DNA of 64,000 nt from Phycisphaerae bacterium (GTDB lineage Bacteria > Planctomycetota > Phycisphaerae > UBA1845 > PWPN01): positions 124,001-188,000 of the forward strand of contig JAGNEZ010000002.1 of assembly GCA_018003015.1 (NCBI GenBank). Direction: 5' to 3'. Below are positions 9,040 to 17,400 of the stretch, in pieces. A program made the translations under genes and the position numbers. The notes under the pieces were generated by a model. It worked only from the letters and a program-made list of their open reading frames with translations. It had not been told where the DNA came from and did not search any database. Position 1 is the stretch's first letter; each line of letters begins with the position of its first letter.

Positions 9040-10352
9040 TGAGCTTGAGCACGGTGACGTCGAGTTTCCTCGATTGGTGGTCCGCTCAGGACACCGAAAC
9101 GTGCCTGTGGCCGGCCTTTGATCTGTTCGTTCGCGAAACCCTTCTGGACATCGCCGGAGCCAAGCGGGTCCGCCTGTTCCACACCGCCGAGAACGGCCGG
9201 GTCCTGCGCTCGTTGTCCCAGGACGCCCGAAGCGCCTCCGGCGCGATCGCGCCGACCACCCTCATGGGCCACGTGCTGAATCTGGGACGGGTGTATGTCC
9301 AGGGCGACTGGAGCCACGGTCCGATGGTAGACCGGCTTGCGGCGGAGTCGGCGCAGCAGGTGCTCAGTTCACTCCAGCTTCCTGAACCAGGATCCGGCCG
9401 GGCGACGCAGAGCCCCCGACCGGTGCTTGAGCAGGGACCCGTCGCCTGGATGTTCCCGATCCTCTGTCCCGCCTCACCCGAGGCAAGCGGCGGCGTGCAG
9501 GGCGCCGGCAGGCAGGCCGTCGGTCTGGTGGTGGTAGGCGATTTGCCTGAAACCAGCTTGTCAGACCGATCCATGCTCGACGGGCTGTCGCAGTTGATCA
9601 GTGCCTTCTGGCTGCACGTCCGCGACTACGAGCATCTGCAGATCGCCCGGCGGACCGACCGCGGCAGCGGAGTGCTCAATCGAGCCGACTTCCTCAGCAC
9701 CGGGGAGAGTGCGACCGCCGAGGCCAGACGGGAAGGAGAGCCGATCGTCGTCATGGCCGTTGCGGTGGAGGGCCTGCGCCGATTCGACGATCTGGGACAC
9801 TGGACGCTTCGCGATCGCATCATCCTCGAAGCGGGTCGCGTTCTGAGGCGCAAGCTCCGCAACGATGATCTCGTCGGCCGATTCAGTGACGATCGATTCG
9901 TGGTTCTTCTTCGCTGGCTGGACGTGGGACTCGGCCGCCTGATTGCCGAGAAGGTGATCGGGTGGGTGCGAGAGGCATTGCAGACGGCCGTCGGAGGCCT
10001 TGCTGCCGGGTCAGACGAAGGGAATCCCGGAGAGGGTGATTTCGCTAGCTGCCAGTCAGTTATGGCTTTAGACTCCGTCAAGATCCGCTGCGGGCTGGCT
10101 TCGAATCACCGAGTGGCACGCCCCCGACCGGAGAACGCCGAGACGGCCTTGGCCGAGGTCGAAGGCCTGCCGGTTCAACGGCTGACCTTTGCCGACCTGC
10201 TCAAGCGGGCCCTGGCGGCGTCCGGCGAGGCCCGCCGGCTCCAGCAGGACCTGTACGTGGCTGATGAAACACCACCGGCCCGGTCCTTGGCTACTCCGTC
10301 CAAGCCGCAACCGGCTCAGCAGGCGGTCCTGTGCGGGGAGGGACAACCGTGA
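9036..10352 (+). CDS. GAF-like protein with degenerate GGDEF domain
   Basis: 438 residues. The N-terminal 200 residues resemble a GAF-type sensor domain. Residues about 205-400 show the GGDEF fold (VLNRADFL, LRDRIILEAGRVLRRKLRNDDLVGRF), but the signature loop reads FSDDRF where active enzymes have GG(D/E)EF. It is therefore probably unable to make cyclic di-GMP and may bind a nucleotide or a partner instead. It overlaps its neighbours on both sides (ATGA and GTGA), implying translational coupling to the HD-GYP and STAS genes. Confidence 0.75.
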   Translation: MMSLSTVTSSFLDWWSAQDTETCLWPAFDLFVRETLLDIAGAKRVRLFHTAENGRVLRSLSQDARSASGAIAPTTLMGHVLNLGRVYVQGDWSHGPMVDRLAAESAQQVLSSLQLPEPGSGRATQSPRPVLEQGPVAWMFPILCPASPEASGGVQGAGRQAVGLVVVGDLPETSLSDRSMLDGLSQLISAFWLHVRDYEHLQIARRTDRGSGVLNRADFLSTGESATAEARREGEPIVVMAVAVEGLRRFDDLGHWTLRDRIILEAGRVLRRKLRNDDLVGRFSDDRFVVLLRWLDVGLGRLIAEKVIGWVREALQTAVGGLAAGSDEGNPGEGDFASCQSVMALDSVKIRCGLASNHRVARPRPENAETALAEVEGLPVQRLTFADLLKRALAASGEARRLQQDLYVADETPPARSLATPSKPQPAQQAVLCGEGQP

Positions 10353-10684
10353 AGATCGAGCGCCAGAAGGTCGGAAGCGTCGGCGTGGTCGCTCCTCGCG
10401 GGTCGGTAACCCAAGCCGAGGTCGAGGAGCTCGTGTCGGCCATGGAGATGACCCGGCAGTCGGCCGCAGGCCGGGTCGTGCTCGACCTGAGCGGCGTTCC
10501 CTACGCGGATTCCCTGGCCCTGGAGGCCTTGCTGGATTTTGCGGACCGCCAGCGATCGGCCGGCCAGAACGCAAAGGTCGCCGGACTGACCGACACCTTG
10601 CGCGAAATACTGGATGTGACCGATCTCCTCGGGGAGTTCGAGCCATTCGATTCGGTTGAAACCGCGGTGAGGAGTTTCCTGTAG
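10349..10684 (+). CDS. STAS-domain protein (anti-sigma-factor antagonist-like)
   Basis: 111 residues, one STAS domain. The segment VVLDLSGVPYADSLALEALL corresponds to the strand, loop and helix where SpoIIAA-like proteins carry the phosphorylatable Ser (here in ADS). The function is protein-protein regulation, usually by binding a serine kinase or anti-sigma factor. No such kinase is encoded beside it; it sits between a GGDEF-like gene and the secretion ATPase gene. I chose GTG 10349, behind GGGGAGGG and overlapping the upstream stop. Confidence 0.82.
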   Translation: MKIERQKVGSVGVVAPRGSVTQAEVEELVSAMEMTRQSAAGRVVLDLSGVPYADSLALEALLDFADRQRSAGQNAKVAGLTDTLREILDVTDLLGEFEPFDSVETAVRSFL

Positions 10685-10686
10685 CC

Positions 10687-12516
10687 GTGCTGCGTCAAAA
10701 GGTACAACTCGGCCAGACCCTGCTGGAAGCCGGCGTGATCAACCAGGATCAGCTCCGCGCCGCCCTGGCAGAGCATCAACAGAGCGGCCACAGACTCGGC
10801 GAAATACTGGTCAAGCAGGGCGTGGTGACGGCCGCCGCCCTGGTCCAGACCCTGGCCAACAAACTTGGGGTCAAGGGCTGCCACCTCCGCCACGGGCTGG
10901 TCGACCCCGCGGTGGCCAGACTCATCGACCGGGAGGAGGGCAAACGGCTCAAGGTCCTCCCCATGTTCAAGATCCGCAACCGGCTCATCGTCGCCATGGC
11001 CGAGCCCCAGAACCTGCCGACCATCGACCGCCTGCAGCAGCTCACTGGTTGCGAGATCCGGCCCATCCTCACCCTGGAGAAGGACGTCGAGGAGTTCTCA
11101 CAGAAATACCTGACTGGCGACGTGTCCGTGGATGACTTCCTGGTGTCGCTCAAGGAGAGCGATGTGGAGGTCGTCGAGCGTGAGAGCGTGGACGACTCTC
11201 CCGTCACCGACCTGGACCAGATGATCGACGGTAGCCCGGTGATCAATCTGGTCAACCTGGCCATGCTCACCGCGATTCGCGACGGGGCGAGCGACATTCA
11301 CGTCGAGCCGGACCGCAAACGGACCCGGATCCGCTATCGCATCGACGGTATTCTCCGGGAGTTGATGAATCCGCCGGCGACGATGCACGCGGCCATCGTC
11401 TCCCGAATCAAGGTCATCGGCAAGATGGACATCGCCGAGAAACGCCTGCCCCAGGAAGGGCGAGTCCACATCGTCGCAGAGGGGCGAGAGATCGACATCC
11501 GCGTGTCCAGCATGCCCACCATTCTCGGCGAGAAGATCGTGCTTCGCATCCTGGATAAATCCAATCTCAAGATCGAGCTGGCAACCCTCGGTTTTCAGCC
11601 CGAGGCCCTCGCCGCTTTCCGCCGCATGCTGATGAAGCCCCACGGACTGGTGCTGGTCACCGGCCCGACCGGCAGCGGTAAGACCACCACCCTCTATTCG
11701 GCCCTCGACCTGCTCCGCAGCACGGAACGTAACATCGTGACCGTCGAGGACCCGGTCGAGTATCAGCTCGACCTGATCAACCAGATCCAGGTGGCAGATC
11801 ACGTCGGCCTGACGTTCTCACGGGCCCTGCGTTCGATTCTGCGGCAGGACCCGGATGTGATCATGGTCGGCGAGATTCGCGATTCCGACACCGCCCGCGT
11901 GGCGATCCAGGCGGCTCTGACCGGCCACCTGGTGCTGAGCACCCTTCACACCAATGACAGCCCCGGGGCGCTGGCCCGCCTGACGGACATGGAGGTCGAA
12001 CCCTATCTGATCGCCTCCGCCCTGAACGGTGTCGTCGCCCAGCGGCTGGCACGCACAATCTGCGGTAACTGCCGGACCTCGTATTTCCCCTCCCCGGCGG
12101 CCCTGCTCCAGGCAGGTTGGGAAAAGGCTGGCCCGCGGGCCTTCCAGAAGGGCGAGGGATGCCGCCAATGCCACGACTCCGGCTTCCGGGGCCGGATGGG
12201 AATCTACGAGATCCTCGAGGTCGACGACGGCCTGCGCGAGCTGATCCATCGGCAGCAGGACGAACAGGACATCAAACGCTACCTCCGCGATCGCGGCTGG
12301 CGCTCCCTTCGCGAGGAAGGCCTGCATCTCGTCGAGAACGGTCGGAGCACACTCGAAGAGGTCCTGCGGGTCACCCATTCGGATACCCAGGAGGAAATCC
12401 GGGCCGAGAGTCGCCCGGCGTCGGCAGCCAAGAACACCGCAGGTTGTCCAGAGGGCCAACGGGATCATTCGACACCAGCCTTGGCTGGAGCCGCTCACGG
12501 AAACAGGAGTGATTGA
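10687..12516 (+). CDS. GspE/PilB-family secretion or pilus assembly ATPase
   Basis: 609 residues. The N-terminus holds two MshEN-like motifs (LGQTLLEAGVINQDQL at about 8-23 and RLGEILVKQGVVTAAALVQT at 36-55). In other family members such motifs bind cyclic di-GMP. The ATPase core has Walker A GPTGSGKTTT (326-335), an Asp box (VEDPVEYQ), Walker B (DVIMVGEIRDSD) and a His box (LSTLHTND). A zinc-binding pair, CGNC at 459 and CRQC at 492, is intact. It powers pseudopilus assembly from the cytoplasmic face. The last 40 residues are a low-complexity tail. GTG start two bases after the STAS stop. Confidence 0.95.
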   Translation: MLRQKVQLGQTLLEAGVINQDQLRAALAEHQQSGHRLGEILVKQGVVTAAALVQTLANKLGVKGCHLRHGLVDPAVARLIDREEGKRLKVLPMFKIRNRLIVAMAEPQNLPTIDRLQQLTGCEIRPILTLEKDVEEFSQKYLTGDVSVDDFLVSLKESDVEVVERESVDDSPVTDLDQMIDGSPVINLVNLAMLTAIRDGASDIHVEPDRKRTRIRYRIDGILRELMNPPATMHAAIVSRIKVIGKMDIAEKRLPQEGRVHIVAEGREIDIRVSSMPTILGEKIVLRILDKSNLKIELATLGFQPEALAAFRRMLMKPHGLVLVTGPTGSGKTTTLYSALDLLRSTERNIVTVEDPVEYQLDLINQIQVADHVGLTFSRALRSILRQDPDVIMVGEIRDSDTARVAIQAALTGHLVLSTLHTNDSPGALARLTDMEVEPYLIASALNGVVAQRLARTICGNCRTSYFPSPAALLQAGWEKAGPRAFQKGEGCRQCHDSGFRGRMGIYEILEVDDGLRELIHRQQDEQDIKRYLRDRGWRSLREEGLHLVENGRSTLEEVLRVTHSDTQEEIRAESRPASAAKNTAGCPEGQRDHSTPALAGAAHGNRSD

Positions 12517-12518
12517 GC

Positions 12519-13757
12519 GTGGCGTTCTGCTATCAGGCGATCGATCCTTCCGGCCGGGCGGTGCGCGACCTGATCCATGCCGCCTCAGTCGATGAAGCCG
12601 CGCGCTTGCTCCAGGCTAAGGGACTCCTGGTTACCCGGCTGACCGAGACGGCGGAAAGGGAGACGGCCACCGAGACCCCAGCTGCCGCCGCGAGCCATGC
12701 CTCCAAGAAAACCGGACGCGTGCGCTCGCGCGATGTGGTCTACTTCACCCAGCAGATGGCCATGCTGCTCGGCAGCGGAGCCCGAATGGTGCCCGCCCTG
12801 CAGGCCGTCGAACACCAGGCCCAGAGCGACGCCATGAAACGGCTGATCCGCCAACTCCGGGCTCGGGTCGAGGATGGCGTTCCTATGAGCGTCGCGTTGG
12901 CCGATCATGCCAAGGTCTTTGACGGCGTGTTTCGCAGCCTGACCGCCGCCGGCGAGTCCACCGGACAGATGCCCGGGGCCTTTACCCAACTCGCGGAATA
13001 CACCAGGAAGCAGCAGGAAATACGGCAGCGGCTGATCGGCGCCCTGACCTATCCGGCCGTGCTGGTGCTCATGTGCTTCGGAGTCATGGGCGGCCTGTTC
13101 GGCTTCGTGCTACCCCGCTTTCGCTCGCTGTTCTCCACGCTCGGTGCCGATCTGCCGGCCTCGACACGCATCATGATGGACCTCTCCGATGTCATCGGCA
13201 ACCACTGGCTCGTGGTGCTTGTCGCCGTCGCCGCGACGGTCACAGGTCTGGTGCTCGCCTTTCGCAGCTCCGCGGGCCAACGCTGGTGGGCGGGGGCGTT
13301 CACCCGCGTTCCCGTTGCCGGTTCGATCGTTCGGCGGGTGATCCTCGCCAAGTTCTTTCGAGTCTGGGGCGTGCTGGTGGCCAACAACGTCGGGGTCATC
13401 GACGCACTCCATCTGGCCCGGGGCACCACGCGAAGCCGGGCCTTTCATGGCCTGATCGACCACTTGGCTGAGGCCGTGACCGATGGCCGTCTCATCGGCA
13501 GCGCCCTTCGCGAGTCAGCGCTCGTGCCGCCCACGATGGCTGCCGCGGTCGCCACCGGGGAAGAAAGCGGGCGGCTGGGTGAGTCACTGTTATTCATCGC
13601 CGGGACCCTCGAATCGGAGAACTCCCAGCTCCTGGCATCCCTGTCGCGGATCATCGAGCCGGTGATTCTTGTGGTTATGGGTGTGGTCGTTGGCCTCGTG
13701 GCCGTTTCCCTGTTCATGCCGTTGTTCGATGTGGCTACACTGGCGGGAGGAGCCTGA
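12519..13757 (+). CDS. GspF/PilC inner-membrane platform protein
   Basis: 412 residues. It has two copies of the T2SSF domain (about 70-190 and 275-395) with membrane helices at about 170-195, 225-245 and 380-405, the usual topology. Motifs such as FTQQMAMLLGSGARMVPAL and TGEESGRLGESL are typical. It forms the membrane base on which the ATPase drives pilin assembly. I chose GTG 12519, nine bases after AGGAG; TTG 12513 is too close to the same site. Confidence 0.93.
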   Translation: MAFCYQAIDPSGRAVRDLIHAASVDEAARLLQAKGLLVTRLTETAERETATETPAAAASHASKKTGRVRSRDVVYFTQQMAMLLGSGARMVPALQAVEHQAQSDAMKRLIRQLRARVEDGVPMSVALADHAKVFDGVFRSLTAAGESTGQMPGAFTQLAEYTRKQQEIRQRLIGALTYPAVLVLMCFGVMGGLFGFVLPRFRSLFSTLGADLPASTRIMMDLSDVIGNHWLVVLVAVAATVTGLVLAFRSSAGQRWWAGAFTRVPVAGSIVRRVILAKFFRVWGVLVANNVGVIDALHLARGTTRSRAFHGLIDHLAEAVTDGRLIGSALRESALVPPTMAAAVATGEESGRLGESLLFIAGTLESENSQLLASLSRIIEPVILVVMGVVVGLVAVSLFMPLFDVATLAGGA

Positions 13758-13759
13758 GC

Positions 13760-14878
13760 GTGAAGTGGCCCAGTTCCAGGCGATCGCTGGTGGCGGTGGA
13801 CTGCGGGGCCCGCTCGGTCCGGGCGGTGCAATTGGCGTTTGGGGAGGAGCTCCCGACCGTCGTACACTGGCTCAACACCGAGAGCCGTTTACCCGTGTCA
13901 TCGCCCACCCCAGCGGAAACCGCCGGTGCGAACAACGCGACGGACGCATCCGTGAGACTGGCCGGAATCGAGCAGTTCGAGACCCGTCGGGCGGGTCTTG
14001 TGGTCGGATCATCGGAAGTCGAGTACTGCCTGCTCACCGTCCCGGGGGCGGTGTGGTCGCAGGATCCGGCCACCCTGGCCGACGCGATCCGCTGGGAAGT
14101 CGGAAGGCGGCTCAGCTGCCCCATCGACGAAGCCGAACTCAGCGCATGGCCTTTGCCCGCTCCGATGGGTGGCGGATCCAACGCCATGGCCGTGGCCGCC
14201 CAGCGCCCCGGCATCGTCACCGCGATCGGATCGCTCGATTCGGAACACATGGACTGCGAGTGGGTCGAGCCGGCCGCTCTTGCCCTGGTCAGGGCATGCC
14301 GGGCGTCGGCCTTGTGCGAACAGGACGAAATCTGGGGCGTGCTCGACCTGGGCCATACCGGTAACCGGCTCTATGTGGCGGTGGATTCTACGCCCGTGTT
14401 TGCCCGGAGCGTCCGTGGCGGCGGGCACGGCTGGACGCAGCTGATCGCCAAGGAACTGCGCGTCGAGCCCGCTCTCGCGGAGGACTACAAGCGAAAGAGC
14501 GGTATCGGCACCGACATCCGTGGGTGCCGCACCTCACCCAGCTCGATGGAGCGACTGAACGAAGCGGCCTTGCCCGGCGTCCTACTGTCGATCCTCCGCG
14601 GGCCGCTCACGGATATGCTCGCCGATGTCGAACGGGCGTTCCGGTTCGTCATGGAACAGTATCCGCGGCGTCAGGCCGGTGCCCTGGTTCTCGTCGGCGG
14701 CGGCTCGAGGATGCCGGGCCTGGCCGACTGGCTGACCCGGGAATTGGGCGTCAAGGCCGCCCCGGCTGGATCGAACGGCGTCCTCAAGGTGACCCCGTCG
14801 CATCCCATATCCCGAACGGAAATCTACTCGGTCATGGCCGGCTGCCTGGGAATGGCCCTGGGGGAGGGACCGCCATGA
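13760..14878 (+). CDS. pilM: PilM-like (GspL cytoplasmic part) assembly protein
   Basis: 372 residues of actin-like ATPase fold. It shows LVAVDCGARSVRAVQLAF near the N-terminus, WGVLDLGHTGNRLYVAV mid-protein and LVLVGGGSRMPGL near the C-terminus, the phosphate and adenosine motifs of FtsA/PilM proteins. PilM links the ATPase platform to PilN in the inner membrane. GTG start behind GGAGGA, two bases after gspF. The stop overlaps the start of the next gene (ATGA). Confidence 0.85.
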   Translation: MKWPSSRRSLVAVDCGARSVRAVQLAFGEELPTVVHWLNTESRLPVSSPTPAETAGANNATDASVRLAGIEQFETRRAGLVVGSSEVEYCLLTVPGAVWSQDPATLADAIRWEVGRRLSCPIDEAELSAWPLPAPMGGGSNAMAVAAQRPGIVTAIGSLDSEHMDCEWVEPAALALVRACRASALCEQDEIWGVLDLGHTGNRLYVAVDSTPVFARSVRGGGHGWTQLIAKELRVEPALAEDYKRKSGIGTDIRGCRTSPSSMERLNEAALPGVLLSILRGPLTDMLADVERAFRFVMEQYPRRQAGALVLVGGGSRMPGLADWLTRELGVKAAPAGSNGVLKVTPSHPISRTEIYSVMAGCLGMALGEGPP

Positions 14879-15483
14879 CCGCCCGAGTCAACCTCCTGCC
14901 CGCCCAGTTCCGGCGTCGTCGCCGCGATCGCCGTCGTCGCCGCCTGTGGATCAGCGCCTGCCTGGTGGTGATAGGTGCTCAGCTCGTGGTATTCCTGCTC
15001 ATGAGCGACCGGGTCCGCGAGGTCGAGCGACAACGCGCCCAGGCAGTCAGGCTGGCCAAGCTACTCGAACAGGAGAAGACGGATCGCAAGACCGTTCAGA
15101 TTGAGGCCGCGGCCATGGCTCGCGAAGTCCGGGCGGCGGAGCGGCTCCGCGAGAAGCACTGCTGGAGCCGGTGGCTCGGCAACCTCGGCCTGATTGTGCC
15201 CGATCGCGTCGTGCTGACCAGCATCCAGACCGACCCGCCCAAGTACGTGGATTCTCCGGCCTTCGAGATCAGGACCGCCGCCAGCAAACAGAAACCTGCG
15301 GCGGCATCCGGCGTGTCGGCCATGCGGATCGCCGGCAACGCCGTCGAGCACCGCGATCTGCTGGCCTTGCTGGAGGCCATCAACGGGACCCATTTGTTCC
15401 AGACCGTGCGGCTGGAGGAGGCAAGAAGGGGCAAGCCTGGCCAGCAGGAAGGTGTGAGCTTTCGCGTGACTTGCGAGTGGTAG
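14875..15483 (+). CDS. pilN: PilN-like inner-membrane assembly protein
   Basis: 202 residues. The N-terminus reads TARVNLLP, the classic PilN motif that docks into PilM. It is followed by an Arg-rich stretch, one membrane helix (about 24-44), a coiled coil and a small periplasmic domain. ATG 14875 overlaps the upstream stop and is much better than the earlier in-frame starts, which lie inside pilM. Together with the next two genes it forms the alignment complex between inner membrane and secretin. Confidence 0.85.
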   Translation: MTARVNLLPAQFRRRRRDRRRRRLWISACLVVIGAQLVVFLLMSDRVREVERQRAQAVRLAKLLEQEKTDRKTVQIEAAAMAREVRAAERLREKHCWSRWLGNLGLIVPDRVVLTSIQTDPPKYVDSPAFEIRTAASKQKPAAASGVSAMRIAGNAVEHRDLLALLEAINGTHLFQTVRLEEARRGKPGQQEGVSFRVTCEW

Positions 15484-15492
15484 GAGTCGGCC

Positions 15493-16083
15493 GTGAAGAT
15501 CGGACGAGTCAATCTGGGTCTGGTGGACACGATCGGAGCGACGGCAGTGGCCGTCGTGGCGATCGCCGGCACTACCCTCCTCCTCACCGGGCCGATCCGC
15601 GAGGCCCGCGGGCTCTGGCAAGCCCAGTCGACGTGTGCCCACGTGGTCCGGGAACTCGACGCCCTCCGTAGCGAGACGAGTCGTTTCCGCGCCGAGGCCG
15701 ACGCCGCCCGCCGGCAACTCGCGTCTATCGGCGGAGGCCTGCCCGGGGCCAACCAGGTCGAACGCTACCTCGCTCACGTGACCACCCTCGCTTCCGCCCA
15801 GGGGATTACCGTCGATTCCCTCGTCCCGACCCCGCCGCGCGAACGGGAGGACCACCGCGAGATCCATGTGTTCTTCACCGGCCGGGGGACGTTTCCAGCT
15901 TTCCACCGGCTCTTGCGCGGCATCGAGAGGGAATTGGACTACGCGGATGTAACCCACCTGTCGGTCTCCGCCCTCGGTTCATCCGACGGCCCGGATTGCC
16001 AGATGGAATGGTCGCTGCGGATTCGTACCAGTCGTGAAGGCCAGGTGATGGTCAAGGCGGTGTCGCATGCTGTCGCCCCGTAA
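15493..16083 (+). CDS. pilO: PilO-like inner-membrane assembly protein
   Basis: 196 residues. There is one membrane helix (about 15-35), a coiled coil to about residue 80, then a ferredoxin-like periplasmic domain with VERYLAHVTTLASAQGITVDSL and a FTGRGTFPAFHRLLRGIE segment typical of PilO. It starts nine bases after pilN at GTG 15493. It should pair with PilN. Confidence 0.82.
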   Translation: MKIGRVNLGLVDTIGATAVAVVAIAGTTLLLTGPIREARGLWQAQSTCAHVVRELDALRSETSRFRAEADAARRQLASIGGGLPGANQVERYLAHVTTLASAQGITVDSLVPTPPREREDHREIHVFFTGRGTFPAFHRLLRGIERELDYADVTHLSVSALGSSDGPDCQMEWSLRIRTSREGQVMVKAVSHAVAP

Positions 16084-16642
16084 GAAGTACATCTACGGCA
16101 CCATCTTCGGGCTCGCCTGCATCGGCTTCGCCGTCGATCGCATCATCGGTCCCGGACCAGAGGAGGCCGGAGCCCGAGAGGCCGCGGCGGGGCCCGCGAA
16201 GGCGGCTGCCCCCTCGTCCGCCGCCACCGCGGCCGGGGGTACCAAGTCACCGCCCGCTCCAAGCGAAGCCGCCGCCGCTGCGGAACCCATCAGCCCGGCG
16301 GCCCAGAGAATCAGGAACCTGCCGGAGATCACCGAGGTGCGCGATCTGTTTCGGCCGACGGCCACCGAACCGGCATTGTCGGAGACCGAGCAGGCCCGCG
16401 AACAGGATGCGGAGCTCGACGAGGTCGCCGCCTTCGTGACTGCGCATCGCCTGGAAGGAACCTTCAACGACGGCAGGAACCGCATGGCAATGGTCAACGG
16501 CCGCGCCCTGCGACCAGGGCAGGTGCTGGACGGTTTCCGGCTGGAAAAGGTCGAGCCTTATCGGGCCGTCTTTCGAAACAGAGATCGCGAGGCCGTTCTG
16601 ACCATGTCCCAAGACAGTCCGAGAATGCAGCAGAAAAGATAG
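16067..16642 (+). CDS. PilP/GspC-like bitopic protein
   Basis: 191 residues. One N-terminal membrane helix (about 8-25), a 50-residue Ala/Pro-rich linker, then a compact domain near residues 125-185 with GTFNDGRNRMAMVNGRAL and GFRLEKVEPYRAVFRNRD. This resembles the homology region of GspC and PilP, which contacts the secretin N0 domain. The gene overlaps pilO by 17 bases. The assignment rests on layout and position more than on strong sequence similarity. Confidence 0.7.
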   Translation: MLSPRKKYIYGTIFGLACIGFAVDRIIGPGPEEAGAREAAAGPAKAAAPSSAATAAGGTKSPPAPSEAAAAAEPISPAAQRIRNLPEITEVRDLFRPTATEPALSETEQAREQDAELDEVAAFVTAHRLEGTFNDGRNRMAMVNGRALRPGQVLDGFRLEKVEPYRAVFRNRDREAVLTMSQDSPRMQQKR

Positions 16643-16678
16643 CGGAATCGCCCGTCGTTTTTCCGATGACGTTCTTTT

Positions 16679-16704
16679 TAAGCCTCGCAGTGCGGCAACC
16701 GATA
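16679..16704 (+). promoter_or_regulatory. possible sigma28-like promoter before the major pseudopilin
   Basis: TAAG at 16679-16682 is followed after about 16 bases by CCGATA at 16699-16704, within ACCGATAG. FliA-type promoters read TAAA, 15 bases, GCCGATAA. The match is partial. The position fits a separate promoter for the abundant pseudopilin. Confidence 0.25.
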
Positions 16705-16771
16705 GCACGGATGTCCCCGGTAGAGGGGTCAATTTGTGAGTCGCATTGCCGGCAAAGGATGGAGTACCACC

Positions 16772-17305
16772 GTGTACGCGAACAAGAACGAGAGCCGAAC
16801 GGGTTTCAGTCTTGTCGAGCTGGTCATCGTCATTGTGATTATCGGCGTCATCGCCGCGATCGCGATCCCGCGAGTGAGCCGCGGAGCGCGTGGCGCCGGC
16901 GACTCCGCCCTGCGTTCCGACCTGGCGGTGCTGCGCAATGCCATCGAGCTCTACGCCTCGGAGCACAACGGGGTCTTCCCCGGCGCTAACGCCGCGGGTG
17001 GCAGCTTCGGCGCCGCGGAGACCGCCGACGCCTTCAAGAACCAGTTGCTCATGTATTCCGATGCCAACGGCGCTGTGGCCGAGACCAAGGACACCACTCA
17101 CGTGTATGGGCCTTATATCCGCAAACAGATCCCCGCCCTGCCTACAGGCACTAACCGCGGCAGCAACGAGGTGACCATCACTGCATCGACCCCGGCGGCT
17201 GGCGGTACAACCGGTTGGGTTTACTGCCACAAGACCGGGGAAATCATCGCCAACTGTGCCGATACCGAGAAGGACGAATCCGACAAGCAGTACAACCAGT
17301 ACTAG
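16772..17305 (+). CDS. gspG: major pseudopilin GspG-like
   Basis: 177 residues. A short positively charged leader precedes the prepilin cleavage site G/FSLVE, with Glu at +5, and a hydrophobic helix (LVIVIVIIGVIAAIAIP). The rest has the GspG features of a regulated length and Asp/Asn-rich C-terminus. I chose GTG 16772, which follows AGGATGGAG by about seven bases; GTG 16736 would lengthen the leader by 12 residues. It should be processed by a prepilin peptidase encoded outside the window and polymerised by the GspE/F machine. Confidence 0.9.
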   Translation: MYANKNESRTGFSLVELVIVIVIIGVIAAIAIPRVSRGARGAGDSALRSDLAVLRNAIELYASEHNGVFPGANAAGGSFGAAETADAFKNQLLMYSDANGAVAETKDTTHVYGPYIRKQIPALPTGTNRGSNEVTITASTPAAGGTTGWVYCHKTGEIIANCADTEKDESDKQYNQY

Positions 17306-17347
17306 GTCAGGGCAATCCGGCCTATTCCTTTGAGCATTGCGTTTCCC

Positions 17348-17381
17348 GGCGGCAGCGGCACGATGACGTGTGGCTGCCGCC
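17348..17381 (+). terminator. stem-loop after the major pseudopilin gene
   Basis: GGCGGCAGC (17348-17356) pairs perfectly with GCTGCCGCC (17373-17381), and the loop can fold further (CAC/GTG). There is no clean T tract after it. It lies between gspG and the minor pseudopilin genes, where a partial terminator or 3'-protecting hairpin would raise gspG mRNA relative to its neighbours. Confidence 0.4.
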
Positions 17382-17400
17382 TTCGTTCGGGTGACCGACC

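Noticed and set aside
9660-10200. Active diguanylate cyclase
   Set aside because: The GG(D/E)EF loop is FSDDRF, so catalysis is unlikely.
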